From contig LR025083.1 of the NCBI GenBank assembly GCA_900380265.1, forward strand, positions 1,426,001 to 1,490,000: a stretch of 64,000 bases of DNA. Direction: 5' to 3'. Shown here piece by piece: positions 12,143 to 23,200 of the stretch. Position numbers and translations under genes: made by a program. This DNA comes from Serratia symbiotica (GTDB lineage Bacteria; Pseudomonadota; Gammaproteobacteria; Enterobacterales; Enterobacteriaceae). The first letter of the stretch is position 1, and the number at the start of each line of letters is the position of its first letter. Below the pieces are notes generated by a model. That model made no database searches and was not told where the DNA came from. It saw nothing but the letters and a program-made list of their open reading frames with translations.

Positions 12143-12186
12143 TTACCATTTACTCATTTCATTAAGCAAAAATGGGTAAATGGTAA
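12143..12186. repeat. Longest hairpin seen, 17-bp arms with one G-U
   Basis: The left arm is at 12143-12159 (begins TTACCATTTAC) and the right arm at 12170-12186 (ends GTAAATGGTAA), with a 10-nt loop. Sixteen Watson-Crick pairs and one G-U pair. It is not followed by a T-tract and no gene ends nearby, so it is not an obvious terminator. Confidence 0.9.
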
Positions 12187-13000
12187 ATCCAAGAATAATA
12201 TAAAGAGTTATATCTTTAACACTATAGACAAGCTGTGTCAAACGAGAATCCTGCGATATCTCAGGGTTTCTTAACGTGACGGAGTCATGATTTCGCTGCT
12301 GCGGCAATCAAACCATACCTGGTGTTTTAGCAACGCTTCAATGAAGTCATTACAGGAAATACAAAAGAACACGTCAATCCATCCGAATACCCAACGACGC
12401 GTCAATGCTTTTCGTGCATAAAATATTATACTTCATTGCAAGTCCTAATTCAAAAGGCAACCCTCAGCTAGGGAGCATCGTTAAGTTACCAAACGGTATG
12501 AACTAACTATTCACGTGCCAGTAAAGGTTCGAATATAATCAACAGATTTGACCTTGAATATTTTATAAAAGCAGATTTTTGTTTATTCCCTTGACTGATG
12601 CGGAATAGAAGCGATCTTCAATAATTAGAAATTCATTAAGTTACATTATTATTTAATATGCATTATTATTTGATCGAGATCTTTATAGTGAGAAATAAGC
12701 AAGAGCAATGTTAGCTCAAGATTATTATTGACATAAATTCCATCTAGGCGACAGGTTTATTGTCCTAGCTTCAGGCGCGAATCATCCTTAAGGTATGCTC
12801 CTCAACTGAGGAGTTAGTGTATTCCGTCTCGGAATTTCTCTATTATAGTCCTTTTATTTAGTGTTATTTTGACTAATACAGTACTATACTAGCCTTATAT
12901 TATGTCCAATAACTAAACAGGTTTTTAATATATACATGATTTATAATGCATAAAGTGGAACTTTACTATCACACTAGTTTTTCGTCACTACGGGAATATG

Positions 13001-13044
13001 ATTACCTGAATAGGTAATGATCAGTAATCGTATTTATGATTACT
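13001..13044. repeat. Two adjacent perfect hairpins
   Basis: The first has arms ATTACCT/AGGTAAT (13001-13018, 4-nt loop). Five bases later the second has arms AGTAATC/GATTACT (13023-13044, 8-nt loop). The arms differ, so this is not a duplicated unit. Confidence 0.85.
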
Positions 13045-15489
13045 AGCATATTAAGATTGTAAATAACACTGTATCTAATAAGGATGTCTTTAGCTTAATA
13101 GCTACAGTCTGAGGTTGCATAAACCGCTTAAATTTAAAACATACTAAACAATTAAATTTATTCTTAATGCTTGCCCAGACTCGTCTCAACTTCAGGCCTT
13201 CTAGGGAAGCCTAGAATACCGTAAACGAGGTTTGCCCATATTCCATATTGCCGAGGGAAAGCAATATCAATTGATTAGAACATGTGTCTAGGTTTAAATG
13301 TAAACGGTATGGACAAAGTCCATTACGATCCAATCGTAGTTATAAATACCCTTCTAAAATAGAAAAGTCATCATGAATTGCGGCTACACCATAATTCAGC
13401 ATATAGTCATACTCACTTTAAGATCTAGATCTTCATTCAATTTTTAATATCCACTATTGATATCATAAGCAATTAGGGAAATTTCTACAACCTACTGCCA
13501 GTTGATGTAGTGAGCGCGGTTTGTTCTTCTAGTTCAGTGGACAACATAAATTGGTTGGCCTCTTGCAAAAAACCTAAAACTTAGCTCTCAGTTTACTACT
13601 AGAGAAGATAAAGTACCCGGTTGGGTATAAATCTTTCCTACTGTCCTAAAAGGCCTGACAGGTTTACCTCTCTGGTTATGTCGTGAAAGCAGTAAAAGGA
13701 AAACTATTTCTGCTTAAATATCGCCAACTATCGAACTTCGTATGTCATTGCTTATCTGATGACAATAAGTGTCGATTAATTATGATCTGACGTGATGGTG
13801 GTAATAAGACAACGAATACTTATTCCTTAATGTATCGCTACTCAATCATCAACCAGTTATCGGCCTGTATGTAAGCCTGCGGGCGTAAATACACATTCCC
13901 AGGGCATAGATAAAGCTGTGCCGTATTCCGATTAAGCCTTAATTCTTAATCTGCTGAATTCCAAGCTGATCGCAACCTGTTTTGCAGGCGCATGAGAACC
14001 TTAAGCTTAGATTCTTCAGCCGTCTTGAGCGCTCCAATCAATTTCTCTATATTAAAAAATATTAAGAAACAAGCCTTTCTAACATCCCTAATAGGCAGAT
14101 ATAGAAGTTACTCGCCAATATCACACAGCATCCACATATTGATAAGAGGAAGTAATGTTCACTGCTCATTAACGACTCCCAGCGCCTTACCTTGCAACCA
14201 AATAACCACTAGCCCCAACCTTATTGGGTTTAGGTGCATGATTGCAAGCTACACTTAAAATAGTAGACTCATATATCGCCATTAGTACGGGCAGGAGAGT
14301 ATGGTGACGTTAGACATGGAATTATCATCAACTAACGATTGACTCACACTCGTCTTTGATAATATAGACCTCTAAGAAACAACGGGTATCACAATAGACA
14401 TAAAAACTTATTTAGTGAAATAATCAGCTGTCACCAACATGACACAGAGTGCGATTAAATTACGATTTCTATTTTTTAGCGCATATTCGTCGTTGACTTT
14501 TCATTTTCTATCACCATTTAGCACTGCTTATATAGCACGTAGGTATCATAACTACAGAACAACCTTTTTATAAAAATAACTACCGCCATTCGTCTTTATT
14601 GACAGGCCTGATAGCAGCCGTGAAATCGGTGCTCTTATCGTTATTCATCCTTCAGGGCGGCGGATAAAGACAATACCTCTGAAGATAACCTCAGCTGTAC
14701 CCTCTCAGCGTGCCAGGAAGGTAGACAAAGAAGTCCGCCACCCCGACAGCGCTAACACTTATTTTCTTTCATCGAGGCATTGGGCATCACAGATGTTCCA
14801 CGCGAAATGCAAATACCATACTTAATGTACCTTTATACAGAGACTTCAGCACCATGCTCATTCAGCATAAAATGGCAGGCGCTTATATTTGTATTTCAGC
14901 ACATGCACAGCACTGTTCACCCTATTGTGAGTGAAACTTGGCTTCAGCAGCCAGTGACCGCCCAGCCCTGGCACTTTCCAGTCATACCAAATGTTTACTT
15001 TACATCATCAACTTATAAATCACCCAATAAAGATGATGGATCCCTTATGTGCAATATAGCCTAAAGATCAGGGTGGTGCCATCCAATGGCCTATCACGCA
15101 ACACCCAGTGTATTCTACCCGGTTAAGGGTCCTCGAGGGGAGATTAATCATCTAAACTCTGTAGCATGAAGATAAGCAGGCGAAAGGAGTCCTCAAGCGA
15201 CTGAACTTGCCTTATATTATCGATCACTTCAGGTAGGTTTCTACCGAGTCTCAAATTCGCCAATCACCAGTATCAAAATCTACATTTTGCCGGATGCAAA
15301 ATATCGAACACTTACCTTACTTAAACTAAGCGGATTCACTGGCCTAATAACTGTCGCTTTACCAAACGAATATTAGTAATAGATGGATCGATAAACATCG
15401 ATCTAGGTTAGTATCAGGATCATCAATAGATCCGACCACATATCTTTATCTTCCTACGATTTTACTTCGATTATAAGTAGCTGAATGCC

Positions 15490-15690
15490 ACTTGTTAGCC
15501 GATCTTCGTCGATAAGAATAATCACCGTGATGAATACGACGTTGGGTTGCATCCCGATAACGAATTGTAATGCGAGTCAACCACAGTTCCTGGCATACCG
15601 CATTCTTCGCTTAAAGTCTATGGCACAGCAAGTAAAAGAGGTTGATCTTGGTTCACGGCGCAATTTTTATAAGCAAGATAGTATTTGTTG
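15490..15690 (-). pseudogene. Possible phage head-closure (head-tail adaptor) relic
   Basis: On the minus strand a segment reads QELWLTRITIRYRDATQRRI, followed by HHGDYSYR. Upstream in another frame it reads A-I-D-F-K-R-R. Phage head-closure proteins share a pattern like W.I.PL.GRE....A.THRITIRYR......R....GR.F.I, and the order and spacing here resemble it. No terminase, portal or capsid relic could be recognised nearby, so this could be coincidence. If real, the 7-20 kb desert may contain a decayed prophage, which would explain its length. Confidence 0.3.
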
Positions 15691-17248
15691 ATATAGGAGG
15701 TCTTAGACAGATTCAAGTCAACAGTGTTTCGCGGTCATTTAGTAACCACGAGTAAATAGACATCTCTAATCCTAATTACTCTACTAGCAACTACTGCTAA
15801 TGACTGCACCGACTGCAGCACCATCAAAACGGTGCGTATTTGTTCACTTTCCAGGCACGCTTTGTTGAGATAGGCTACTAATGATTGTCATTAGTAACTT
15901 TCATGCTACTTACCTTATATTTATTATCATAAATTAGACGGGTTTTGGTCAACTAAAACAGGGACTTAAGCCGGTTGAATGCTACGCACCAAAACACAAC
16001 AAACATACACACTTGACATTTCCCGTTTTGAATGTATAGGTTTACATGCTCGAGCTCATGGCATGGGCGACTTTAATGTTTCAGTACCTCACCAAAGCGG
16101 ACGTTAGACGCTAACTAACCTAACTTCTCGTTCCATTGAGAAGAATATTCCCTAGGTAAGCCAGCCCGTTATCTTAACCACTATCAGACACATTCTACCT
16201 TTCCTTTTCAGGGTTAAAGATTATGCTATTAGCACTCACTCTTCACTCGCTTTGCTGAGAGAACAAAAAGATTATAGGTGTTCTCTAGATAAGTCGCATT
16301 AACTCTTATGCCAAGTGTATTACCAGTCGATGTAATCTTAGCTCGGCTAACTATGAGTACTCTATCAGACGCTCACAGTCAGGCAAGTATGCATAAACTA
16401 CTCATTGATATATGCTTCCTTCTGATAAATACTAACCAGTAAAGTTAGCCTATCTCTTACACTCATTAAAATTTTCATATAGCTCAGGTTCCAGAACTAA
16501 CCTTCCTCCTTGCTATTTTAGTTAAGCACACCTAGCATCAGGTCACGTCAGCAAAGCTGGAGACGTGAAGGAAAAGCTTGCACTTAATCCTAATCAGCAT
16601 CACCTTATAACCATCGGCCGTTATCGCACAACCTATAAAAAACCACTGTTGATTTTCCACATAGGAGGACACACAACCTATTTCTTAATATCACCCTCGA
16701 ACATACTACTTAGGACGTACAAGATAGACACTAAATCTGAGCATCACGCAGTTTCCAGGAAACACCTGATACAGTCCTAACAGATTGTCGGCCTGGCAGG
16801 CCTAAAAACTGCTATATGTTGCTTCAAACTTCATATTTTTATTATCCATGTGCTGATCTTCTTAAGGACTATATGTAGATAGGCGCAGCGGAGATCGTCT
16901 TTTTAAAAGCCACCTTACCTATTAGTAAACTGTCAGTTTGTTATTAGTCTGTAGCACATACTACTGACCGCCAATCTGTCACTGCACAAAGAGGAGGCGC
17001 ATGTGTCTATCATTTTTAAAGCTAATTAAGAAGCATAACGGAACTATCGAACAAGTTGGAAGTCAGGGAAATATTTCACGAAACTAAAGAATACCCATTT
17101 CTGCAGAGCCCGGCAAACGTAAACCTAATTCAATCCTGGGTTATTCCTGCTGCTGGTTATACATGTACGCATTGCGTTTTAGGTAAGTCACAGGCCGAAT
17201 ACGGCTCTACTCCAACACCAGGTCAAGAATCCTACTATTCCACCGTAC

Positions 17249-17270
17249 TAATCTAAACTAGTTTAGATTA
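17249..17270. repeat. 22-nt perfect palindrome
   Basis: Half-sites TAATCTAAACT and AGTTTAGATTA abut with no spacer. This would suit a dimeric DNA-binding protein, but nothing nearby is intact. It more likely belongs with the general hairpin population. Confidence 0.9.
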
Positions 17271-17700
17271 ACGACGCAAAGCAGTTAAGATTAGCATATC
17301 CAATCCAAGTCCTGTATTGATAACTGCCACGATACGCGAACTAGCGCGCCAGACATCTTAGTGCTCAGCAAGTCTGAATATCAGCGTAATTATTATGATA
17401 CAATAGGAGATTTTTATTACCCTCGTTTAGGTTAACCCAACGGCTTCATCATTTCCGAAAACAATCCGCCTTTACTTTATTCTTGTTTTCGTAAATCCGG
17501 CTAAATAGCCGCGCTAAACTCATATATGTATATATCATTCAAATGCCATTTAATCGGATCACGCCTGTATATAATAAGAAGTAGACAATGAGTCTACTCG
17601 ATATTTTATATGCGTATTCCATAGAGCTGTATTGCACCTCACAATAAGCCACTCCCTAAATCTAGCAAATAAATAATATATATAGACATTTCATTGGTTT

Positions 17701-17734
17701 TATTTAAGTGCATAGCAGTAGATGCACTTAAATA
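17701..17734. repeat. Perfect hairpin, 13-bp arms
   Basis: Arms TATTTAAGTGCAT and ATGCACTTAAATA with an 8-nt loop, in AT-rich non-coding DNA. Confidence 0.9.
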
Positions 17735-19205
17735 CTGCCATGATTTTATTCCAAGGTTAACTATATCCCATTAACTCTATTTCTCCAACCTACTATTAGT
17801 AGATTTACATTTTTGAAGACAGTTTGATTACGAATCCCTGCGCCACTTTCGCGGATATGAAAGTGATAATCCATTTACAAAAAGAGCACATAACACGTTC
17901 TTAATGGAATTAACATAAGTTGGTTACTGTCATTAAATACACGCCAAGATAAACGCACCATAACCAGGTCACGCCGGTGTATGACCTATTGCTTATTCGC
18001 AAAATGCGCAATAGATAATTTAAGAAAGAGCGCTCCCTATATAAAAAAAGCTAATCGCAGCAACAAAATATTCCCGATACATCTAGTATCGCATCCTCAA
18101 CTATAGAGTGAACATAGACTACAATCTGTGCAATCAATACGCTATTGCTGTCACGCAGCTCGGCACCCCTCACCCCTACACTGAGGGGACACACCGTATG
18201 ATCACTCTGATTAACACAAGCTACTTCGTTTAATACTTAAATTTAACATTATCTTTTTATTATCACTTTTATCATAAGAGAATCAAAACCAATAGCCTGA
18301 AATCGCTATCTCTGTCAATGGCGTTAACCAATAAAGAATTTCACTTAACCCAGGTAATTTTCTTTTAACTTATCTATATCTAAGTCAGAATGACGTAACT
18401 ACGTATTTACTGAATAGTAACATAAGAGTCAATCGATCAAGAACTGCCATAATTTGTTCGTTTTTTTGACAACATTACCAACAGATAGACCGAATACAAA
18501 CTCCGCCTATCCTACATGATATTCCCTATTACCCACCATGCTGTTGCCAATTGCTGATACTCGAGAACATATCTGAAGAGCAAAAACGCACCCTCCTCTA
18601 TAAGCTGCAGAAAAGAGGCTTTTAATTAATTAAAGCAGTAGAGACTGTTACCAGATTGCACCAATTTAAGCAGATTAATTTTCTCTTCCAGCACGATGTA
18701 TTTCCTATTAAAATTAGTAATGCGATGCCCGCCCAGTATAGGTTATAGTAGCCAAAAATAAGAGGCAGCATTACTATCAAAGTCATATAAACTACTATCC
18801 CTATAGTGGTATATTATACGCTACACTAAATATACAATATAGCGGTTTATACGAACCTGAACCTTTCAACTCATTCTGCTTGATTTAAACCAATTGCACT
18901 GCGTGCTTTGACTACGCAATCTAAGCGAACACAGTGAATTTAAAACAGTTATTGTCAACGACACCGATCATTTTCATAATTAACCTAAAATAGTTATGAA
19001 AGAGAACTGATACTATTTTCGAATCCTACAAAAGTTATTCACTTCATTCATATATATTACTCCAGATTTAATTATCTTATCTACTCCTTGGATAAGGTTA
19101 CTCTTTCATTTTAATCAAATTCAACAATAAGTCTATAAAACAAAACTTGTTTTATTTTTCATTTCCATGTAATAGAATCATATTCATCAAATAAATCTAA
19201 TAATA

Positions 19206-19221
19206 CAAATAAATTTATTTG
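19206..19221. repeat. 16-nt perfect palindrome
   Basis: CAAATAAATTTATTTG in an AT-rich stretch. A nearby hairpin at 19135-19155 has arms ATAAAACAA/TTGTTTTAT with a 3-nt loop. Confidence 0.8.
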
Positions 19222-19868
19222 ATTTTAAAAATCAACCTAACTTTGATTGTAATAAAATTATCTATATCGAACTAATAATAAATAAAACACTACAAACATA
19301 AATGAAACAAATCAAAAAACACTTAAATCTAGCAACAAAGAATGAGCTTTTTCTATCAAAGCTGACCCATAGAACACAAGGACAAAAATAATTGTGAATG
19401 ATATTTCACATTTAAAAACAACGAGATCTAAAATTAGTAAATGAATATCAATAAGTGCGACTTTTATTGAAAATATTATTTATAAAAAGATAAAATATAA
19501 TTAAGCCGAAACAGCCTAAACTAGCATGTTTTCTACACATACGACCTACCCAATTAAAGTATATTAATTAGCACTAAAAATGAACATACAACAAATTAAA
19601 TAATATTGGAGATAGGTATTTTGATGCTTAAGTCTTGCCGCGTGATAAAAAGCCAGCAACAGGTTCAGGATTAAAGCATACGAGTTTTTAGCATTATGCC
19701 ATTAAGCAACATCTTATGAATAACACTAACAAGAAGCTAATCTACTCCTATCGCATACCTCTAATACTGATCTAAGCAGGTCCCGGGGGCCACAAACGAG
19801 TAATGTAGGTAATGAAAGGTATGATCGTGGTAATTATCTCGCTGCTAGTACTGCCTCTTTTTTTACCC

Positions 19869-19895
19869 TACCTAACGCTTTTTAAGCGTTAGGTA
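19869..19895 (+). terminator. Strong hairpin, terminator-like
   Basis: Arms TACCTAACGCTT and AAGCGTTAGGTA (12 bp, perfect) with a TTT loop. A T-run precedes it at about 19857-19864, but downstream there is only TATTTATATT. It could be a weak intrinsic terminator or one of the many structure-only hairpins. No intact gene ends here. Confidence 0.4.
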
Positions 19896-20150
19896 TATTT
19901 ATATTACCATAATCCCTCACTAAACACTGGCCATGCCGGCCACGTGCTCTTGACCTGATTTAGCGCATAGCCAATTAGCTCTTCTAACCATCTACTTATA
20001 AATAGACAGAATCCAACTCTTGCAGGATCACCAGCGATTAACGTTTATATCGTCTTATGTCTCAGACTGAAGCAATACCACAGATTTAAAAAATATTGCA
20101 CTGCCCATTGCCTTGATAAGTTTGCTGCTCTTTGTGTCTAACACAACAAA

Positions 20151-20172
20151 CTTATCTCACCTATGAGATAAG
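20151..20172. repeat. Perfect hairpin, 9-bp arms
   Basis: Arms CTTATCTCA and TGAGATAAG around a 4-nt loop. It is followed by two smaller perfect hairpins, ACTCTTA/TAAGAGT (about 20222-20239) and GTCTC/GAGAC (near 20365). Confidence 0.85.
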
Positions 20173-20250
20173 CAATAAAATATCAATAGCTATATACCAA
20201 TCTATACTTTTATCTCCCTTAAGACTCTTACCGATAAGAGTATTATTACA

Positions 20251-20559
20251 ATCTGTCTTGTACGCCTACTTCGGCAGTCGTATACGGAAATCACTCTTTT
20301 TAGACAAAAAGATGCGGCTTCAGAAAATTTTGCATCAATGGAGAAACTCCAAATAATGCTTTGCGTCTCTTAGAGACTTTGTGATTTTTACTGATCACGG
20401 ATACTAAAATTTCCACTTATAAATAGACAAGTACGCTTACTCAGCGAGTCATATCAAAATATCTATCGACTCTAATGATGAATGGGAGAAATCATTTTTT
20501 ATCAATATTTCAGATACATTCCCGCAATTTTATGCTATATATTATTTAACACATTTCAT
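20251..20559 (-). pseudogene. ycgL: ycgL relic (small conserved protein)
   Basis: From an ATG at 20557-20559 on the minus strand the reading is M-K-C-V, matching YcgL MFCVIYRS. It then gives S-I-K-L-R-E, a shifted YLK.., and D-F-S-H-S-S-L-E-S-I, matching [24 protein letters not shown]. At least three frame disruptions and several stops are present. YcgL is a roughly 100-residue protein of unknown biochemical role that sits divergently next to minC in Enterobacterales, exactly as here. The downstream half is too eroded to read, so the lower boundary is estimated from family length. Confidence 0.8.
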
Positions 20560-20683
20560 TAGCTCTAGTGAATCAATATATCCTTGCCTAGAACAGACTA
20601 TTCCTATAGTATAGATAATACGTCAGTTATAGAATCCAAGTGGTATTCTTAAATTTAATTTTGCTTAGAGTGAATCAGGATTC

Positions 20684-21364
20684 ATGTCACACTCGCCAAT
20701 TGAGCTCAAAGGCAGTAGTTTTATCCTACCTGTTGTACATTTATACACTTCCGAACCCAAGATATTACGCGAAGCGTTACTGGGAAAAGTTAAACAAGCG
20801 CCCAACTTATTGAATAAGGCTCCTATTGTTATCAACGTCGCTGCACTAGATATAAATACAAACTGGACAGAACTTCAGCAGACTATCGAGACTGCAGGCT
20901 TTCGCGTCATTGGCGTAAGCGGTTGCACAATTGAGCGACAAAAAAAGGCGATAATTCAGGCGGGAATCCCACTTCTCAAGGAAGGAAAAGAGCAGAAGAT
21001 CAATGAACCAGTAAGAATACCAGCTGCTCCTCCCGCTAACACACGTATCATCAATACGCCAGTACGCTCTGGTCAACAAATTTATGCCCGCAATAGTGAT
21101 CTGATCGTTTCTGGCAGCATCAGCGCTGGTGCTGAACTGATTGCCGATGGCAATATTCACATATATGGAATGATGCGTGGTCGTGCTCTGGCCGGTGCAT
21201 CTGGCGATACACAGTGCCAGATTTTTTGCATACACCTAGAGGCTGAGCTGGTCTCTATCGCAGGGCAGTACTGGTTGAACGACCAGATCCCGCTCTCTTA
21301 CCTTGGGCAAGCAGTACAGCTTAGCCTACTGGATAACGCTTTAACCATACAACGTATAAAGTAA
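20684..21364 (+). CDS. minC: Septum site-determining protein MinC
   Basis: This 226-residue protein (E. coli 231) inhibits FtsZ assembly at the poles as part of MinCD. The N-terminal MinC_N domain (about 1-100) begins [20 protein letters not shown]. The C-terminal beta-helix domain carries the family core [20 protein letters not shown] and then [20 protein letters not shown], which includes the RGRALAG MinD/FtsZ interaction face. An AGGA ribosome site lies just upstream of the ATG. It is the first gene of minCDE, 25 nt before minD, and no domain is missing. Promoter elements are not clear in the AT-rich upstream DNA. Confidence 0.96.
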   Translation: MSHSPIELKGSSFILPVVHLYTSEPKILREALLGKVKQAPNLLNKAPIVINVAALDINTNWTELQQTIETAGFRVIGVSGCTIERQKKAIIQAGIPLLKEGKEQKINEPVRIPAAPPANTRIINTPVRSGQQIYARNSDLIVSGSISAGAELIADGNIHIYGMMRGRALAGASGDTQCQIFCIHLEAELVSIAGQYWLNDQIPLSYLGQAVQLSLLDNALTIQRIK

Positions 21365-21389
21365 GCCCTTTGACAAAGGAATCCATTTC

Positions 21390-22202
21390 ATGGCACGCAT
21401 CATTGTTGTTACATCAGGTAAAGGAGGAGTTGGCAAGACTACCTCAAGCGCAGCTATTGCTACCGGCCTCGCCAAAAAAGGAAAGAAAACCGTAGTGATC
21501 GATTTTGACATCGGCTTGCGCAATCTTGACTTGATTATGGGTTGCGAACGCCGTGTAGTGTATGATTTTATTAATGTCATACAAAATGAAACCACACTTA
21601 ACCAAGCGTTAATTAAGGATAAACGTACTGAAAATCTTTATATTTTGCCAGCGTCACAAACACGCGATAAAGACGCGCTAACCCGTCAAGGCGTTGAAAA
21701 AATCTTCAACGATTTAGGTGAAATGGATTTCAATTTTATAGTTTGTGATTCGCCAGCCGGCATAGAAACAGGCGCCCTGATGGCCCTTTATTTCGCTGAT
21801 GAAGCGATCATCACTACCAACCCGGAAGTCTCCTCCGTCCGAGATTCTGACCGAATCCTGGGCATTCTCTCTTCAAAATCCCGACGCGCTGAGAAAGGGA
21901 ACCCCCCGATCAAGGAACACCTGCTACTCACCCGCTACAACCCTGAACTCGTTAGCCGTGGTGACATGCTAAGCATAGAAGACGTACTGGATATCTTGTG
22001 TATTCCACTTCTTGGCGTAATCCCAGAAGACCAGTCTGTTCTACGCGCGTCTAACCAAGGTGAGCCAGTTATCCTAGATGCCGAATCGGATGCCGGTAAA
22101 GCCTATGAGGACTCCATTAGGCGATTGTTAGGAGAAGATCTTCCATACCGTTTCATTGAAGAAGAGAAGAAGAGTTTCCTAAAACGCCTTTTTGGGAGAT
22201 AA
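21390..22202 (+). CDS. minD: Septum site-determining ATPase MinD
   Basis: A 270-residue ParA/MinD-family ATPase, the same length as in E. coli. It dimerises with ATP on the membrane, recruits MinC and is driven into pole-to-pole oscillation by MinE. The deviant Walker A motif GKGGVGKTT is intact with Lys11 and Lys16. The switch region DSPAGIE and Walker-like VVIDFDIGLRNLDL are present. The C-terminal amphipathic membrane-targeting helix ends KKSFLKRLFGR. The ribosome site AAAGGA lies upstream of the ATG, and minE begins 3 nt after the stop codon, so minD and minE are translationally close. Confidence 0.98.
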   Translation: MARIIVVTSGKGGVGKTTSSAAIATGLAKKGKKTVVIDFDIGLRNLDLIMGCERRVVYDFINVIQNETTLNQALIKDKRTENLYILPASQTRDKDALTRQGVEKIFNDLGEMDFNFIVCDSPAGIETGALMALYFADEAIITTNPEVSSVRDSDRILGILSSKSRRAEKGNPPIKEHLLLTRYNPELVSRGDMLSIEDVLDILCIPLLGVIPEDQSVLRASNQGEPVILDAESDAGKAYEDSIRRLLGEDLPYRFIEEEKKSFLKRLFGR

Positions 22203-22205
22203 ACC

Positions 22206-22481
22206 ATGGCCTTATTAGACTTTTTTTTATCAAGAAAAAAACAGACGTCCAATATTGCTAAGGAGCGGCTACAGATTATCGTTGCCGAGCAGCGGCGCGG
22301 GAACAACGAACCTCCGTACTTACCTGATTTGAAACGCGATATTTTGGCAGTGATTTGTCAATATATTCAGATCGATCCTGAAATGCTGCATGTTCAGTTT
22401 GAGCAAAAAGGCGATGACATTTCGGTTCTTGAACTTAACGTGACATTGCCAGAGACAGAAGATACAAATAAATTCAGATGA
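22206..22481 (+). CDS. minE: MinD activator / topological specificity factor MinE
   Basis: A 91-residue protein (E. coli 88) that stimulates MinD ATPase and restricts MinCD to the poles. The N-terminal membrane-targeting segment is [12 protein letters not shown]. The anti-MinCD helix at about residues 17-31 ([15 protein letters not shown]) and the C-terminal topological domain ([20 protein letters not shown], ending LELNVTLPE) are all present. It is the last gene of minCDE. Downstream DNA is decayed, and no clear T-tract terminator follows directly. Confidence 0.97.
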   Translation: MALLDFFLSRKKQTSNIAKERLQIIVAEQRRGNNEPPYLPDLKRDILAVICQYIQIDPEMLHVQFEQKGDDISVLELNVTLPETEDTNKFR

Positions 22482-23200
22482 TCACTCAGCATTCTATATA
22501 GTAGTTTTGATGGCGGATATATAGAGTATAAATTAACTAATAAATTTATACATTTAGCAGTTCCCATCCATTTAAAACTGAATTATAAGCTCGCTTATTA
22601 GCACTTTAACTCAATAAATGGTATTGCATTAAAAGCCCTTCACCATTAACATAGTTAATAATAGAGGACTTAAGTGGCTCTAAGATGTGAGGCGAATGCG
22701 GTCCCATGCCTTCACCGATCTTATTCCCAGACACGGAATCTCTGCAGAGATTACACCTAATCTAACAGATTTTTTCTTTCAGAAAAACACCCAGCTCCTT
22801 TATCCGCCTAGTGGAAATTTTCAAAATTGAATGCTCGCTATTTAGTTTTATAGAAAATGCAGTACCTAATAAGATAGTTTGAACGTATCAAAATCCCTGG
22901 AGTCTGTAATAAAATTACATCAGTAGCCAATTTGCATATATTCACTCTAGTAGTCTGAGGCTTACTACTTTTCTACAGTACAACACTCAAACCCTTGTCA
23001 GAAAAACTACATAAAGGCCCTCACCCACAGGCTAATCGCAATTCCTGTGTTTATATATAATTGGAGATGAGAGTGAAATCAACTCCCAAGTTAAAGCTGA
23101 CTAAACAACTAAAACAAAATACAAACTCCAAGATACAGTTCGAGCATGAACGATGGTATTTATATAAAATGCTGTGTCGCGAGGACGGTAAAATGACTAG
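22482..23200. other. Spacer after minE, with palindrome
   Basis: No gene recognised. A 16-nt perfect palindrome AATCTCTGCAGAGATT lies at 22737-22752. Shortly after comes AATCT-AAC-AGATT followed by T's (near 22757-22775), a weak terminator-like structure that could serve minE or a former rnd. The 62-codon plus-strand ORF at 23061-23249 is not considered a gene. Confidence 0.5.

Larger units (their letters stand above)
8566..15489. other. Long non-coding desert
   Basis: About 7 kb with only short ORFs. The longest is 97 codons on the minus strand (10175-10468). It has a run of charged and aliphatic residues and ends ETGGGGIVCLPWY, but I recognise no family. GC is moderate (roughly 36-40%), higher than the argS-murJ desert. 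Short inverted repeats are dense: arms at 10651/10666, 11507/11524, 12143/12170, 13001/13012 and 13023/13038, among others. The content between about 13.9 and 15.1 kb is richer in GC and may be a more recent pseudogene, unidentified. Confidence 0.5.
15700..20250. other. Non-coding desert before ycgL/minC
   Basis: No gene or relic recognised. Composition becomes very AT-rich between about 18.9 and 19.65 kb. Plus-strand ORFs at 16565-16780 and 17056-17256 show no family resemblance. The stretch holds a 22-nt perfect palindrome (17249), a 13-bp hairpin (17701), a 16-nt palindrome (19206) and a 12-bp hairpin (19869). Confidence 0.5.

Noticed and set aside
14780-15064. Plus-strand ORF containing QPWHFPVI, resembling the YdjA/nitroreductase QPWHFFVI motif
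   Set aside because: The true ydjA fossil lies next to sppA at 3350-3842 in the expected orientation. The rest of this ORF shows no nitroreductase pattern, so the octamer match is probably chance.
20846-21235. 129-codon minus-strand ORF within minC
   Set aside because: Shadow of the minC reading frame; no family resemblance.
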